The position numbers and the translations under genes are program-made. Positions 52,985-63,296 of a DNA stretch of 64,000 bases are shown in pieces. The notes beneath the pieces are model-generated. The model saw only the letters and a list, made by a program, of their open reading frames with translations. It was not told where the DNA came from and did no database searches. Each line of letters begins with the position of its first letter. The first letter of the stretch is position 1. The stretch lies in contig JASSKH010000003.1 of assembly GCA_031763025.1 (NCBI GenBank), positions 7,864,718 through 7,928,717 on the forward strand. Direction: 5' to 3'. The stretch comes from Macrocystis pyrifera. Lineage: Eukaryota > Sar > Phaeophyceae > Laminariales > Laminariaceae.

Positions 52985-55557
52985 TCCCAAGCAGGCTACC
53001 TTCTCTCCGATTTCTCTCCGATTTTTACCGGAACGCAGCACGCGTCGTTTCGTTTCTCATCCTCCGTTGATCAGCCTCAATCAATATCCTTCTCTCGTCC
53101 TTGCTCCCCGTTCGCCCCCCTTTTGTCATATTTTCCATCAATTTTCATACAGATATGATGGCGCCATGGAGCTATCCCTGCACCTCGTCTGGAAGGTGGT
53201 CCCAGGCGTTATCGAACGGACGGCTAGTGAGAGCGAGGGCGGGCTAGACATCGTTTCCCGCTGGGGCTTCCTCTACACAGTAGCCACCTCCGTCTCTCTG
53301 GCAACTGCTGCGGGTGTCAGCATCAAGTACCTCGGCTTTCCGGGCGACCTGCCCAACGTCATCCACTGCGTGCACAAGCTCGGATACGTTCCCATGGAGC
53401 AGACCTTGCCGATGATTTTCGTCAGCCTCTTCAGCATCGCGGCGGGTGGCTCGCTCGGCCCCGAAGCCCCTCTGGTGGCTGTGTCGGCCTCTGCAACAGG
53501 CTGGCTGTCGATGCACTACTTCAAGCACGACATGGTGATGGTGCGGAAGTGCACCATCATCGGCATGGCGGCGGGCCTGAGCGCTTTCTTTGGCGTGCAG
53601 CTAGGCGGTGAGCGTCTTCTGCGTCGGTCGTGTGGTTGGTCGTGCGTACAACAGCAGCAGCAGTCGTCGGCACTTCCTGAGTTTTTACTATTAATATTAA
53701 CAACAATGTACACACTCATAACTCATAGCCATGTACGTATACCTAGCACACCTGATATTTTTATTGTCGCCGCCGTTGTCTACCATCTGATCCGGCGTCC
53801 CCGGTGGCTTGGTAGGTGGTCCGCGAGCCTGTCAAGATCAATTTCGTGAGTTCGAGTCTCACCGAGTGCATGCTCGTAGGGGCTTTTTCTTGCATGAAAT
53901 TGATTAGCGGAAAGCGCGAGAGCGTGAGTTAGCTGTACATTCGATGAAAATCGACGAGCAGTGGGAATGCTGAACCCTATGCGCGATAAAAAAGAAAGGC
54001 ACGTACCGGGGGGGAGAAGGGACGACACCTGTGACCACGGCTTGTCCAGAAAATCGTCGAGGGTGAAACCTCCTACGAGTGGGCTGGAAAGTAAAAGTGA
54101 TGAAAAAAAAAACAATAAACAAAAAACAAAAAAAAAACTGACACTGCCAAAGCAAAGAATAATGAGCTTCAAGCTCGCAACAGTTCGCAAAAAAGGAGAC
54201 AGCCAGAAAAAGCACCCTCTGGTGCCTTCGGGCAGGTGCGTATACCGTACTAAAATGCGGGTAAAACGCCCCCCCCCCCCCCCCCCCATCCCCTTGGTGC
54301 AAACAATGTTTGCTTGGTCGGTGAGAACCCGACATGCTCGGTCCCGGCATTGTACGAGGGATGCGAGGGTCTATGGTCGTACCACTATTATTACTTCCAT
54401 GCATGAGATCGAGTACATCTCTCCTATATATCGAGTACACCCCCCCCGGACCGACTTTTTGAGCTCGATGACTCCGTCACAAAAAAAGTGTTGCTGTGAT
54501 GCCAAACGACACGTCTTTTCCGGTCACCCTTGCCTCGACGAGAGGTTTCGCGTCCAACGCCACCCTTTTTGGGGCTGACATTCTTCCACGTCTTGCTGTC
54601 GAGATACCGAGCCTGGAAAAGTCGGTCCGGGGGGTGGGAGGGAGGGGTGTTTTTATTGCCATTATTACACTGATACGTACCCCCGGTAGTATCCTGCCGT
54701 GCACGTACTTTTTCAAAGGGTGTATTGTGAATGTTGTGTCAAGTTCAACCCTCGCCGTGAACATCTCGTTGAGATTTTACGATTGCGTGATTCACTATAA
54801 TATGAATTTATGCTGTCGAAGGGTTTCTCCAGCCAGAACTCAGAACCGCGATAAAATGGTGAGCGTGATGCGCGGTTTCGGTCCACACGGTTCGGTCTGG
54901 GAGATGATGAGTAATCTGCGCAAAATCTAAAACGTGATTTTGCAAGTACAATTACAGCACGAAGGCATCGTGAAAAGGTGTGTCACCCATCGATCTGATG
55001 CGGCTTGTACTGGCCGATCTACCATATATATTCCGGAATACCTGTGGTGTGCGTGTGCTACATGAGTTTTCGAAAAAAAAAAGTTAAAAAAAACACCTCG
55101 GCTCAGCTGTGAGATCGAAAAGAACATCGGAACTACTTTTTTTTGTGTGTATCAAGCTGCGTGTCTTACTTCGATCGCGCATACTGCCGCAGTGTGTGGT
55201 ATCGCTCTGCGCTGCGCTGCTGCTGTTTCCCCCCTTTTTCTTCTTTTTCGGCGGCCTAACCTTTTTGGTTCTGCCCTGCGTCCGCCATTTTTTTTTTTTT
55301 GGTTGTTTTTTTCTTGTAACACAAGGGGGACTGTTTGCCCTTGAGGTTCTCCACACCATGGGAATGCAGTTCTTCGACGTGGCGGTCTACGCGATCGGGG
55401 CGGGCGGCCTCTGCCTGACCGTCTACCGCGGCCTTCAGGGAGTTTCGTTCGGAGAGATTTGGCCCTACCCAGACGTGCCACAAAGCACCGCGACCGAGGT
55501 CATCCTTGGGGCTGCCGTCGGCGCGATCGCGGGCATCGTGGGAATCGCGTTCCGCAG
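49082..55557 (+). CDS. CLC-family chloride channel/transporter, N-terminal half (four exons)
   Basis: Exons 49082-49207, 49709-49746, 53153-53607 and 55326-55557 join in phase (0, 2, 1) at GT-AG sites into about 283 residues. The family is shown by GFPGDLPNVIHCVHKLG (in place of GSGIPE), the pore segment GGSLGPEAPLVAV, and AAGLSAFFGVQLGGGLFALE. Hydrophobic helices surround these (GFFGILLGLVAFLYDGAMEL; LYTVATSVSLATAAG; MIFVSLFSIAAGG; VAVYAIGAGGLCLTVYRG; VILGAAVGAIAGIVG). CLC proteins move chloride or exchange it for protons across membranes. The canonical gating Glu of GxEGP is Leu here, with Glu shifted after GP. The second half (helices J-R, CBS domains) is not found before 64000; exon 4 ends with two bases pending. 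Introns carry a MITE and SINEs. Confidence 0.8.
49709..49746 (+). CDS. CLC exon 2, a 38-base microexon
   Basis: Between TGCGTCCCAG and GTGAGTTTGG. It encodes GFFGILLGLVAF plus two bases of Leu, half of the first membrane helix. Its phases (in 0, out 2) match exon 1 and exon 3 exactly, and the splice signals on both sides are strong. Confidence 0.65.
50004..50107. mobile_element. MITE family A in CLC intron 2
   Basis: CTACGGGGGTCC...GGCCCCCGTAA, about 104 bp; TA precedes the left end. Confidence 0.85.
50465..50712 (+). repeat. Dispersed repeat R4, copy 1
   Basis: About 245 bp matching 63297-63549: ATGCCGTTC, AATCAGTAGTATCC, GTCGTTTCCAAATTCCC, ACAACATTTCATTTTAGCTA, CCTCCGGCTTCTTCCTCCC, GGCGGTCCCTCAG. 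Confidence 0.9.
51196..51275 (+). mobile_element. SINE 3' fragment (S7)
   Basis: ATCGAGGGTAAAACCTCTTA, GGCTGGAAGGTGAAAGTGAT, then an A tail. Only the last 70 bp of the SINE; preceded by TACCTGGTA. Confidence 0.8.
53153..53607 (+). CDS. CLC exon 3 (helices B-F with the pore signature)
   Basis: 455 bp = 1 + 151 codons + 1. Acceptor TTTTCATACAG, donor AGGCG|GTGAGC. Encodes YDGAMELSLHLVWKVVPG through GGSLGPEAPLVAV and AAGLSAFFGVQLG. Confidence 0.85.
53793..54138 (+). mobile_element. tRNA-derived SINE, copy S5, in CLC intron 3
   Basis: Head CCGGCGTCCCCGGTGGCTTG, B-box GAGTTCGAGTCTCACC, shared body, A-rich tail. The best-preserved tRNA-like head in the window. Confidence 0.95.
54270..54450 (-). 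mobile_element. Retroposon R2 fragment in CLC intron 3
   Basis: C-run, then TTGGTGCAAACAATGTTTGC ... ATGAGATCGAGTACATCTCT, matching the G-run end of R2. It has TATTATTAC and TATATA where full copies have TAC and TA. Confidence 0.8.
55326..55557 (+). CDS. CLC exon 4 (helices G-I)
   Basis: 232 bp; the acceptor follows a T-rich tract ending ACACAAG, donor CCGCAG|GTGCGA. Encodes GGLFALEVLHTMGMQFFDVA, VYRGLQGVSFGEIWPYPDVP and GAAVGAIAGIVGIAFR. Confidence 0.8.
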
Positions 55558-56259
55558 GTGCGAAGTTACACCGACGGCATGCCGTGTATTCATGTGATAG
55601 CCCGAACGCTGGCTGCTTTTCGAGCGGACGCCATATTCTACTTGAGTTAGGGGCTTCAGCCCGGTGCCCCTGCTCTGTTCGTCCCTCAGCTTTGCGCAAG
55701 ACACGATGTGTGAGGAGGGTGTTGGATGTTAGTAGTTTTGACGGTAAATCATTGTGAGGAATGTACTTGCACGCGGTTCACCCCTATCCACACCCGTGAG
55801 TGTCCGAGATTCTTCAGGACGTGCCGGTATTTTCTACAGCGAAATCTTCAGTGGAGTATACGTATAAGATGCTGCTGCTGTGATATTATTTAATAGTGAA
55901 GAAATAATATGTGTCGTCCTCGCGGTATGTATGTATTCTGCGCCACACAGCTGGTGGCGCCCCTGGTCGCCTGGTGGTAAACCTCGCAACTATTGTTAAT
56001 AATACGGTCGAGTTCGCGAGTTCGCCGCCGCCACCCCCAAAACAAAAAATGAATATACACCCCCCCCCCCTATGGGTATATGTACAGGTTGAGTTGGCGT
56101 CGGTTGGCGACGACGCTGTAAATCACCCCTCTCACTGCGTGAGCTAGACAACCAGGGTGCTATTTTCGTTTCCGAATCGACCTCGTTTCTCGTCTCGCGG
56201 GGGCGCCGTTTGCCGCTGTTTTGTACCTGGTATATTTTTATTTATTGCTGTCGGCCAGC
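55558..56259. other. CLC intron 4 or downstream sequence
   Basis: No convincing next CLC exon. A 75-bp repeat (56086-56160) matches 4778-4855; TACCTGGTA is at 56224. Confidence 0.4.
56086..56160 (+). repeat. 75-bp dispersed repeat (copy 2)
   Basis: See 4778-4855. Confidence 0.8.
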
Positions 56260-56263
56260 TTGA

Positions 56264-56356
56264 CCCTTGTAGTACCGCAGCAGTCCCGTTTTGGGGACAA
56301 ATCACTTGGAATTAGAATAGTTTGTCCCCAAATCGGGACTGCGGTACTACAAGGGG
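56264..56356. mobile_element. Palindromic MITE, family B (best ends)
   Basis: CCCTTGTAGTACCGCAG... and ...CTGCGGTACTACAAGGGG, flanked by TTGA (56260-56263) and TTAA (56357-56360), as expected for piggyBac-type TTAA targets. Confidence 0.85.
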
Positions 56357-56399
56357 TTAAGCTGCAATTCTCACATCGAATTCCTTCTTACTTTTTTTT

Positions 56400-56505
56400 T
56401 ATAAATTTTGAAATACGTCAGCTGTGAGTTCGACTGATTAAATAGTTGATACTCAACTTTGCAAGCTGCGTAATACGCCTCGTCTATACTCCATTTTTAC
56501 CGAAT
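56400..56505 (+). repeat. Repeat R5, copy 2
   Basis: Complement of 23640-23755. Confidence 0.85.
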
Positions 56506-57050
56506 TTTACAAGTATTGTGATAAACCGATTTATGTTTTGTGAAACGCCGGGCCTTGATTTAATTGTTGCTAGCGGGGCTTGTTTAACTGCCGCAGGCCA
56601 CAGGATCACCTGTGGCTCTGCTGTTGCAACGCGAGCGACTGACACGATGCGTATCCTGAACGTGGCAGTAATATTAGCGCGAACTTTATTTTTACCAATC
56701 CGCCAGAGGACAGACCAAAAAAAAAAAAAAAAAACTGTTTATCGGGTTGATAAGGTTTTATTTTGGGGGGGGGGTGGAATAATACCAATACTAGTATTAA
56801 TAATAACGGCAGTACAGCAGTACTGTAAACCTCCTCAAGCAAGGTGCAACCCTACCATATGGCACGCGTCGGCTGCAGAAAACGACTGGTGTGTGTGTGC
56901 AGCAGTAGTTCGGGGCGAGTCGACGAGGGAACGAACAGTAATGGACTCAGCATTCTCGCGATGAAAATCGAAGGCACGCGCGCCGTACGAAGCGAGGAGC
57001 AGGGGGACAGGGGGGAGGATTGCCTGTTGCTGATGTGACCCCAGAATGTC
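56506..57050. other. Unassigned sequence containing R3 copy 3 (56915-57045)
   Basis: A-run at about 56718-56734, G-run at 56765; R3 motif GGGCGAGTCGACGAGGGAA. A 172-codon plus-strand frame crosses both homopolymers and is not credible. Confidence 0.5.
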
Positions 57051-57054
57051 TTGA

Positions 57055-57143
57055 CCCTTGTAGCGCTGCGCTTTACATGGATATATTTCTGATTCTAATT
57101 CCAAGTGATTTGTCTCCAAAACGGGAGTCCGGTTCCAAGGGGG
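57055..57143. mobile_element. MITE family B (diverged)
   Basis: CCCTTGTAGCG at the left, TGTCTCCAAAACGGGAGTCC ... CAAGGGGG at the right, flanked by TTGA and TCAA. Confidence 0.75.
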
Positions 57144-57188
57144 TCAAGTGTTGAACACGCAAGCGGGGGAACTGAGGTTAATACCGTA

Positions 57189-57294
57189 TCACGGGGGACC
57201 ATAGTAAATAGGACCTACGTTACACACAAAAACCTATCTATTTCCCTATTTTTACTAACAATATTTGATCCTGTTTTACTATGGTCCCCCTTAA
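57189..57294. mobile_element. MITE family A
   Basis: TC-ACGGGGGACCATAGTAAA ... ACTATGGTCCCCCTTAA, flanked by TA. Confidence 0.9.
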
Positions 57295-57589
57295 TAATAG
57301 TGCAAGGAACATACGTACTCGTACCGGTACCAGGTGCCAAGTCAGGTACCAAGTGCACGTTTATATGAACGCTTGAGATCGTGTTGAATATGTATCGAAA
57401 CGCCTATCTATGCTTCCTGCTTCGTTCCTAGGCCTTGCCGAGAACACGTGGTCACACGATATACCGCCGTGCCATACACCCATTGCCGTGTGTCCAAGTC
57501 GTGTCGTCGTGTGGTCAAGATAAAACCATGCACTCATTATTTTTGCTGCTGTCGTCGCAATACAGCAGTACAATATATTGCCGTTCACA

Positions 57590-57960
57590 CGCAACAAGAT
57601 ACCTTGCTGTGCTCAGCAAAGTACGTTGTACGGGTGTCGATCGATACGCAATGCCGACTAAAGTAGGTGGTGAGTCGTGTCCACCGAAGGAAATTGTCGG
57701 CGACAATATATTCGAGGACGGTAACAATCGACAAATACTGCCTGCCACCATAGATTGTGGGGAGTATCCATCGATGGCTATTGTCGGTGACAATAGATTG
57801 GGGATGTGATCCATCGATGGACATCGCTGCCACGACAGATTGTGGGGAGTGTCCATCGATGGCTATTGTCAGTGACAATAGGTTGGGGATGTGATCCATC
57901 GATAGACATCGCCTGCCACAATAGATTGTGCAACACCCAGTCGATAAGACTCGACCTATG
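57590..57960. repeat. CCATCGATGG / CAATAG tandem motif block
   Basis: Repeated units of GATTGTGGGGAGTATCCATC, GATGGCTATTGTCGGTGACA and GATTGGGGATGTGATCC, two to three times. The first 180 bp match 42445-42660 inverted. Confidence 0.8.
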
Positions 57961-58494
57961 TGCAGCTGCATCCTGCACAAAAAAAGACTAACTGTGCAGG
58001 ATGCGGGTCTTATTGGTCAAGGCGGGTCTTTCGGCCGCCCAGCGTTTTTGTTGGAAAAAATGCCACCAAAACGCGGCGGAGCCGCGTGACTGCCCCTGCC
58101 GACCTCGAGCTCCCCAAAGGGTTGGGATTCGGGTTAGGGATATAGGGTTAAGGATCAGGCCTGGGGTCGGGTTGGTCTGGGTCCACGTGCCAGGTGACGA
58201 CACCAGTGGCCATTGTCTATTGTCCAGTGTGTGGCGCGTACTGCGGTGCTGGTGGATGGGATGGTAAAACTTACACGTACCGTACCTGGTACATACCACG
58301 TTGTACCACTCTGTCCGGGAATGTAAGGGCTCGTTGATCTTCATATTTATAATGGAAAATTCCCTATATTTTCGGACAGTGTATCACCCTGCCCGAACTG
58401 CAAGGACCGTTTGGATTGCATGCTAATATATGAACGGTTATTATATTTAGGGACAGAGTGGCCTAGTTGTGTTCACGAATTTCCCCTCTATAAT
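57961..58494. other. Unassigned sequence
   Basis: No gene or repeat recognised; TACCTGGTA at 58283. Confidence 0.4.
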
Positions 58495-58770
58495 AAATGG
58501 GCGCAATCAGGCGCGAGTCGACGAGGGAAGAAAGGGCTGAAGTCTTCTCTCTCGCGGCAAAAAAAAAGCAGTCACACGAACCGTCGTGGGGAGGGGGGAG
58601 GAGAAGCCTGCTGCTGTGTGACCTCGGATCTGAGATACGACTATTACGGAGGACCATAGCATATAGGACCAAATATTTTTAGTAAAAATAGGAGAACATA
58701 TACCGTTGGGTTCTTGTGTGTACGGTAGGTCCTATTTACTATGGTCCCCCGGAAATGGGAAGGAGAGGGG
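58495..58770 (+). repeat. Repeat R3, copy 4, with MITE A inserted (58644-58754)
   Basis: GCGAGTCGACGAGGGAAGAA, GCTGAAGTCTTCTC, TCGGATCTGAGATACGAC, then a family-A MITE (TTACGGAGGACC...GGTCCCCCGGAA) at TA, then GGAAGGAGAGGGGAAAG. Confidence 0.85.
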
Positions 58771-59332
58771 AAAGACGGGTGAAGATGATAAGTGGGACTG
58801 ACAAGAAAATAAAAATGGTGCGTGCGTATTTATTTATGGCTGAAATATAATGAGATACGAGTAAGCGCTGCACGCTGTGCGATGGCAAAGGGAATACTAT
58901 TAATGAAATATGTGTGTTTTCCCTTGCGTCGGCAACAATTAGTTGCCAATTTTGTGTCGATAACCTTACAAGTAGGATTGAAGCGAAGTGAGTACACTTT
59001 TCCTACAGCAGTAGTAGCATTTTATGAAGTAGGGTCCCATTGGGGCCTCCTTCTTAACCGCGTGACATTCTGTATTCGGTGCTGCTGGTGACGGCAGCTC
59101 GGAACGTGAGTCGTGGTTGGTGTTGGGATAACGAACGAAAGTCAAGTACGATGCGATGATACCGATCAACAAAAAAAAAATCATCAACAAAAAAAAATGG
59201 CGGCGATTCGATACGATACCGATAGACTATTAATAGAAAAAAAAAAAAAAAAAAAACTGATCGACACCCGATACCGGCAAACAAAAAAAAAACGATACGA
59301 GTTCGATATTAAGTAGTGCCGTACCAAGGTAT
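58771..59332. other. Unassigned AT-rich sequence
   Basis: No gene; several A-runs, TATTAATA at 59228, TACAGCAGTA near 59003. Confidence 0.4.
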
Positions 59333-61124
59333 GTGTGTGTTCTTCACACGAAACCGTTCTTTCTACCCTTCGACATCCAGCATTACCAGTGTCCGTGCCG
59401 ATTCTTCAATCCTATTAATAGAGTTGTAAATTATGTGGTCCCAAAACTAAGCCAGAGATGCTACATTCTGATGCAGTAAGCAGAGTAGACAACTCAATGC
59501 CATGTCATCATACTGCTGGATACGACAGGCACAACACACGCATTCTATGAGAGAGAAATAACAAAAGGACACAAACGAACAAACGAAAAATACAAACAGA
59601 AAGCACAGAAACACATGACATCAAAGAGAAAAAGGGTAAGGAAAAGGAAAAGAAAAAGAAGCTAAAGAAAGACCACCACTACGTACTACATACATTCAGA
59701 GTAAGACTCAGAAGCAAGGGAAAAAAACAGGCAAACCGAAAAATAAAGCACCCACCAGGTGGCCGCAGCAGTTTGTGGTACGAGTAGCATACAGTAGCCA
59801 GGTTCTCCCTACTAGGCTGTATGATACCTTGCTGCCCTGTCTGCCGTCTCCGTCCTGTTTTCGTCAACCGTGCCCCACCCCCGGAGAGGATGCGTGAGGC
59901 TATGCAAAACAAACAAGGCAGACTCGTCATCCACCCATGCAAGAAGAAAGAAAGATAAAGCAGTACAATGAAAATCACGGAGGACCAAGCGCAAAATGAA
60001 AAAGAAAGACAAAGGAAGACCACGTTCGAACCAGCTGCAGCAGTTGGCGGCACGAGTAGCATAGGCATGTTCTACTTGCGCCCACCGCGGTTTCCCTTGT
60101 AATCCTGTTGCCCCCCCTCGCCGCATTCGCTTGGTTGGGTTTCCTTCCACTCCTCCTGTTGCCCCCCTTCCCCCCATTCCTTCTAACACTACCCACGGCG
60201 GATTCCCGGCGCTGTCTACTCAGCTGTGCCTCATCCTCGTGCCACCTCACCATGAACCGTTCGGCTGCTTCAAGGACCCCCCCGGTACCACTTCCCCGCC
60301 TTTTTGCTGCAGTGGACCACAGCGCAGTCTCGCCTCCAAGCACTAAGGGCGAGTGTTCCGTTGACCCTTCGGCGGCTCGGTCTTCGAATATGGATCTATG
60401 CCAAGCCTTAAACAGTCCGCCAGATCTCGGGTTCTCCCCGCCAGCCGTCGTCCCGAACATTACCCGACTGGGTGATCGCTCCTTGCTTTGCCGTGCCACG
60501 GCCCCCGCGAAAAAGAGCCGCCGTTTACAGATGGTCGTTTCGATGCTCTCGCAACGTGTCATCTTGAAGGTCTTCGCGTACGAGACGGTGGCGTGGTCAG
60601 CGCAAAATCGGCGCTGAAAGCCAATGACTCGCAAGAGAACTTGGTGGTGAGCCGTTCGAAGCTTGGCAAAGTGTTCCGCTCTGAAGGTCCACGTCACACA
60701 CCCGTAGAGCAGGCACCTCGGCCTTCAGCATTTGGACTTTCAGGCTAAAGGGGGCGGTCGTCCTACCGGTTCCATAAAACTCCGGGCCGAACCGTTCGAA
60801 GCATGCCCGTATGAGACGGATCCGTCGGTCGATTTCGAGCGAGGGGTCAGCGTTTTCGTGGATAATGCCGCCTAGGTGTAGAAACTGGGTCGTCTGTTGT
60901 ACCTCTGGCCTTCTGCTTCGATGACGTATCCAGTACGATGACGAGCGGCATTACATTGTCTACTCTGCTTACTGAAAAATAATGTAGTATCTCTGCGGGG
61001 TAGCTTTGTGGCCACGGAACTTGTATCTCTCTACTGTTAACAGTAGGATTGAAGAACGGCACGGGCACTGGTTGTGCTGGATGTCGACGGGTAGAAATGA
61101 CGGTTTAATGTGAAGAACACACAC
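59333..61124 (-). mobile_element. RT element E7 bounded by ~195-bp terminal inverted repeats
   Basis: Left T-repeat plus subterminal sequence (59333 to about 59530: GTGTGTGTTCTTCACAC ... GCAGTAAGCAGAGTAGACAA ... ATCATACTGCTGGATACGAC) is inverted at the right (about 60925-61124, ending GTGAAGAACACACAC). Between them lie a B-type 3' region and a decayed RT on minus. RT sequence begins only at EAxGQRY, so most of the RT domain is deleted while both ends remain. No clear target duplication. Confidence 0.7.
59975..60930 (-). pseudogene. Reverse transcriptase copy 4 (decayed C-terminal part)
   Basis: Minus-strand segments match the intact RT from HENADPSLEIDRRIRLIR-like sequence through [37 protein letters not shown] and WHEDEAQLSRQRRES, with frameshifts. 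The catalytic YADD region is absent. Confidence 0.85.
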
Positions 61125-61129
61125 GTCCA

Positions 61130-61530
61130 ACGATATGCGTGTCGAAGTATCGATATACATGTCGGGTATCGATATACCGCTTGTATCGGACGTGTTTTTG
61201 CCCTCCGTCCCCTGGGCACCCCCGTGTTTTTTCATGCTGCCCCTGAACGAAAGGTTGGATGTGTGTTCTTCACATTGAACCGTTATTTTTTATACTTCGA
61301 CATGTATATCTATTCTTGAACATGTATGACGATACTTCGACGTGTCTATCGATAATTTCGGTACGTATATCGATACTTTCGATATGTACATCGATACTTT
61401 CGATACATACACCGGTACTTTCGATATATATATCGATGCTTTCGATAAATATATACTTCGGTATATATATATATATATCGATACCTCGGTGGGTATATCG
61501 AAAGTTTCGATATATGGCTAGATCCAACAC
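61130..61530. repeat. ATCGATACTTTCGATA tandem block
   Basis: About ten diverged ~30-bp units (ATCGATACTTTCGATACATA, ATATATCGATGCTTTCGATA); a T-repeat fragment (61259-61305) sits inside. It yields Ile/Tyr-rich frames on both strands. Confidence 0.85.
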
Positions 61531-61689
61531 CGTTCGCGGCTCCCTTTCGCCGTCCCGACCCACATTCTGCGCTCATTTACCCCTTCAGCCCGACGCGTGC
61601 TACTGGTACGTACGACAGGGATGACAGCTCAAACGAGTGCCTGGCAATTTTCATGAACACCCTCGCTCGAAGAGCTCTCTCTTATCATT

Positions 61690-62029
61690 TTTTGTTTTTC
61701 TTTTTTTTATCATCACGTTCACTTTCGAAGGAAGTCTTTACCCTCAGCGATCTTCTGGACAAGCCGTGTGGTCACACGTGTCGTTTCTTTTCCCCTCCGG
61801 TACGAGCCTTCATTTTTTATCGTGCATATAGAGTTCAGCATTCCCAATGCTCGTCGATTTCAACGAACGTAGCCATAAAAAACGACTCACGTTCTCGCGC
61901 TTTCCGCTAATAAGTTTTTTTTGCATGAAAAAGCCCCTACTAGTGTGCACTCGGTGAGACTCGAACCCACGAAATTGATCTTGATAGGCACGCAGACCGC
62001 CTATTATACCAAGCCACCGGGGACGCCGG
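61690..62029 (-). mobile_element. tRNA-derived SINE, copy S6
   Basis: Shared body and head; GAGACTCGAACCCACGAAAT ... GACCGCCTATTATACCAAGC. The TATTATA (62002) replaces TA of the other copies. Confidence 0.9.
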
Positions 62030-62039
62030 TACATTGAGG

Positions 62040-62400
62040 TGAGGTCTACTGTGGCAGCTAAGACATGTCTTGAAGAATGTCTCAGAGCTTTCTCGGCAGG
62101 GGCTTGTCTTGGACTCTGCTTCGTCCCTTGTGCTATGATACGTGCCTTGTTTTCGTAAGGCAACGAACGTCCCTGCGCTTGAAAAAGGGCTATTAACCCT
62201 AAGGCAATTTTGAGCACCAAACGAACGCCGTAAAATAAATCATACGAACTCCGTAAAAACGGGGTTCGGAACGGCTAAGATATGCCTCGAAGCGATGCCT
62301 CGGGAGCCCTTCCTCGGCAGGGGCCTACCTTGGACGTTGATTCGTCCCCTACGTGGTCTCTGTGGAGCTTCTCGCTGTAGGAGCTCTCTGTCTGCAAGTA
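62040..62400 (-). repeat. Diverged tandem duplication of about 220 bp
   Basis: Two units share GGCTAAGAYATG, CTCGGCAGGGGC-T, CTTGGAC and TTCGTCCC. The minus strand gives similar peptides in both (SSRHVLA / ASRHILAV), possibly an old coding repeat; unrecognised. Confidence 0.5.
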
Positions 62401-62568
62401 CAGCACCCGAGCCGACAAGAGACAAAAAACACGACGAGAACCATCCCATTGCCCAGTGCCGCTGATGCTGTACGATACAACAACGGAAAATGATGTACAG
62501 GCAGTATTAATAGTAGTAAACTCCTATACTAACGGCGTTCCCAACCATACATAGCTGGTTCGTTTTGA

Positions 62569-62768
62569 GCCTTTTAGGACTGCAGTTCCGTTTGGAGGAC
62601 GAAAAATACTCAAACTCTGAGTAGCTATTACGGGGGACCACAGTAAATAGGACCAAATATTGACAGTAAAAATTGCTACATATGTAGGTTGTTTATGTAA
62701 ACCATAGGTCCTATTAACTATGGACCCCCCGTAATAGTCCCTCAAACGGAACTCCAGTCCTAAACGGG
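62569..62768. mobile_element. MITE family B split by MITE A (62628-62734)
   Basis: CCTTTTAGGACTGCAGTTCC at the left and AACGGAACTCCAGTCCTAAA at the right. The inner element TTACGGGGGACC...CCCCCCGTAA is flanked by TA at 62626-62627 and 62735-62736. Confidence 0.9.
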
Positions 62769-63296
62769 TCGAAGAGTCCTATTAATAACCGTCAGCATTA
62801 GTCAGCAAGCAACGATGGTTTCGAGAAAACGCGGAACAAGTGAAAAAAAAAGTGTTGTATATGTATACCACCTCTATCTATCGTATACAACAGCCAGTAT
62901 AATAGCGCGTGTCGGATCCTCGTCTCCGAAATCTGACCGCAAGGAAATCGAACATTTCCTGACTGGTGTACTATTTTATGAATTTTGAAGTACGTCAGCT
63001 GTGAGTTCGACTGATGATTAAATAGTTGGTACTCAACTTTGCAAGCCGCGTAATACGCCTCGTCTATATTCCATTCGTGCTAGGTATTATTATAAAAAAG
63101 GAAGCAAGTATTTTCCGGTTGTACATACTGCTGTAGCGGCCGGCAAAGCTACTGATCGTTCCCCGACGAAACCCTTTGAATTCGTCGCCTAGATCTGGGT
63201 TTTCAGTACGACGAGTGTTTACGTACGTATAGTGTAACATTCCTAAACTTCCTCACTACATATGTACCAGGTATGATGTACATTATATATTATTTA
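62769..63296. other. Noncoding, contains R5 copy 3 (62975-63075)
   Basis: R5 block TACGTCAGCTGTGAGTTCGA ... ATACGCCTCGTCTAT; TACTGCTGTA near 63126 and TACCAGGTA at 63265. No gene. Confidence 0.7.

Larger units (their letters stand above)
49747..53152 (+). other. CLC intron 2 (3.4 kb)
   Basis: Contains MITE A (50004), repeat R4 (50465), a SINE 3' fragment (51196), many TATTAATA and TACCWGGTA sites, and (TAA)n at about 52950-52983. No gene seen. Confidence 0.6.

Noticed and set aside
53793-53870. Functional tRNA gene at the SINE head
   Set aside because: The same head recurs in six dispersed copies, each followed by the same body and A-rich tail.
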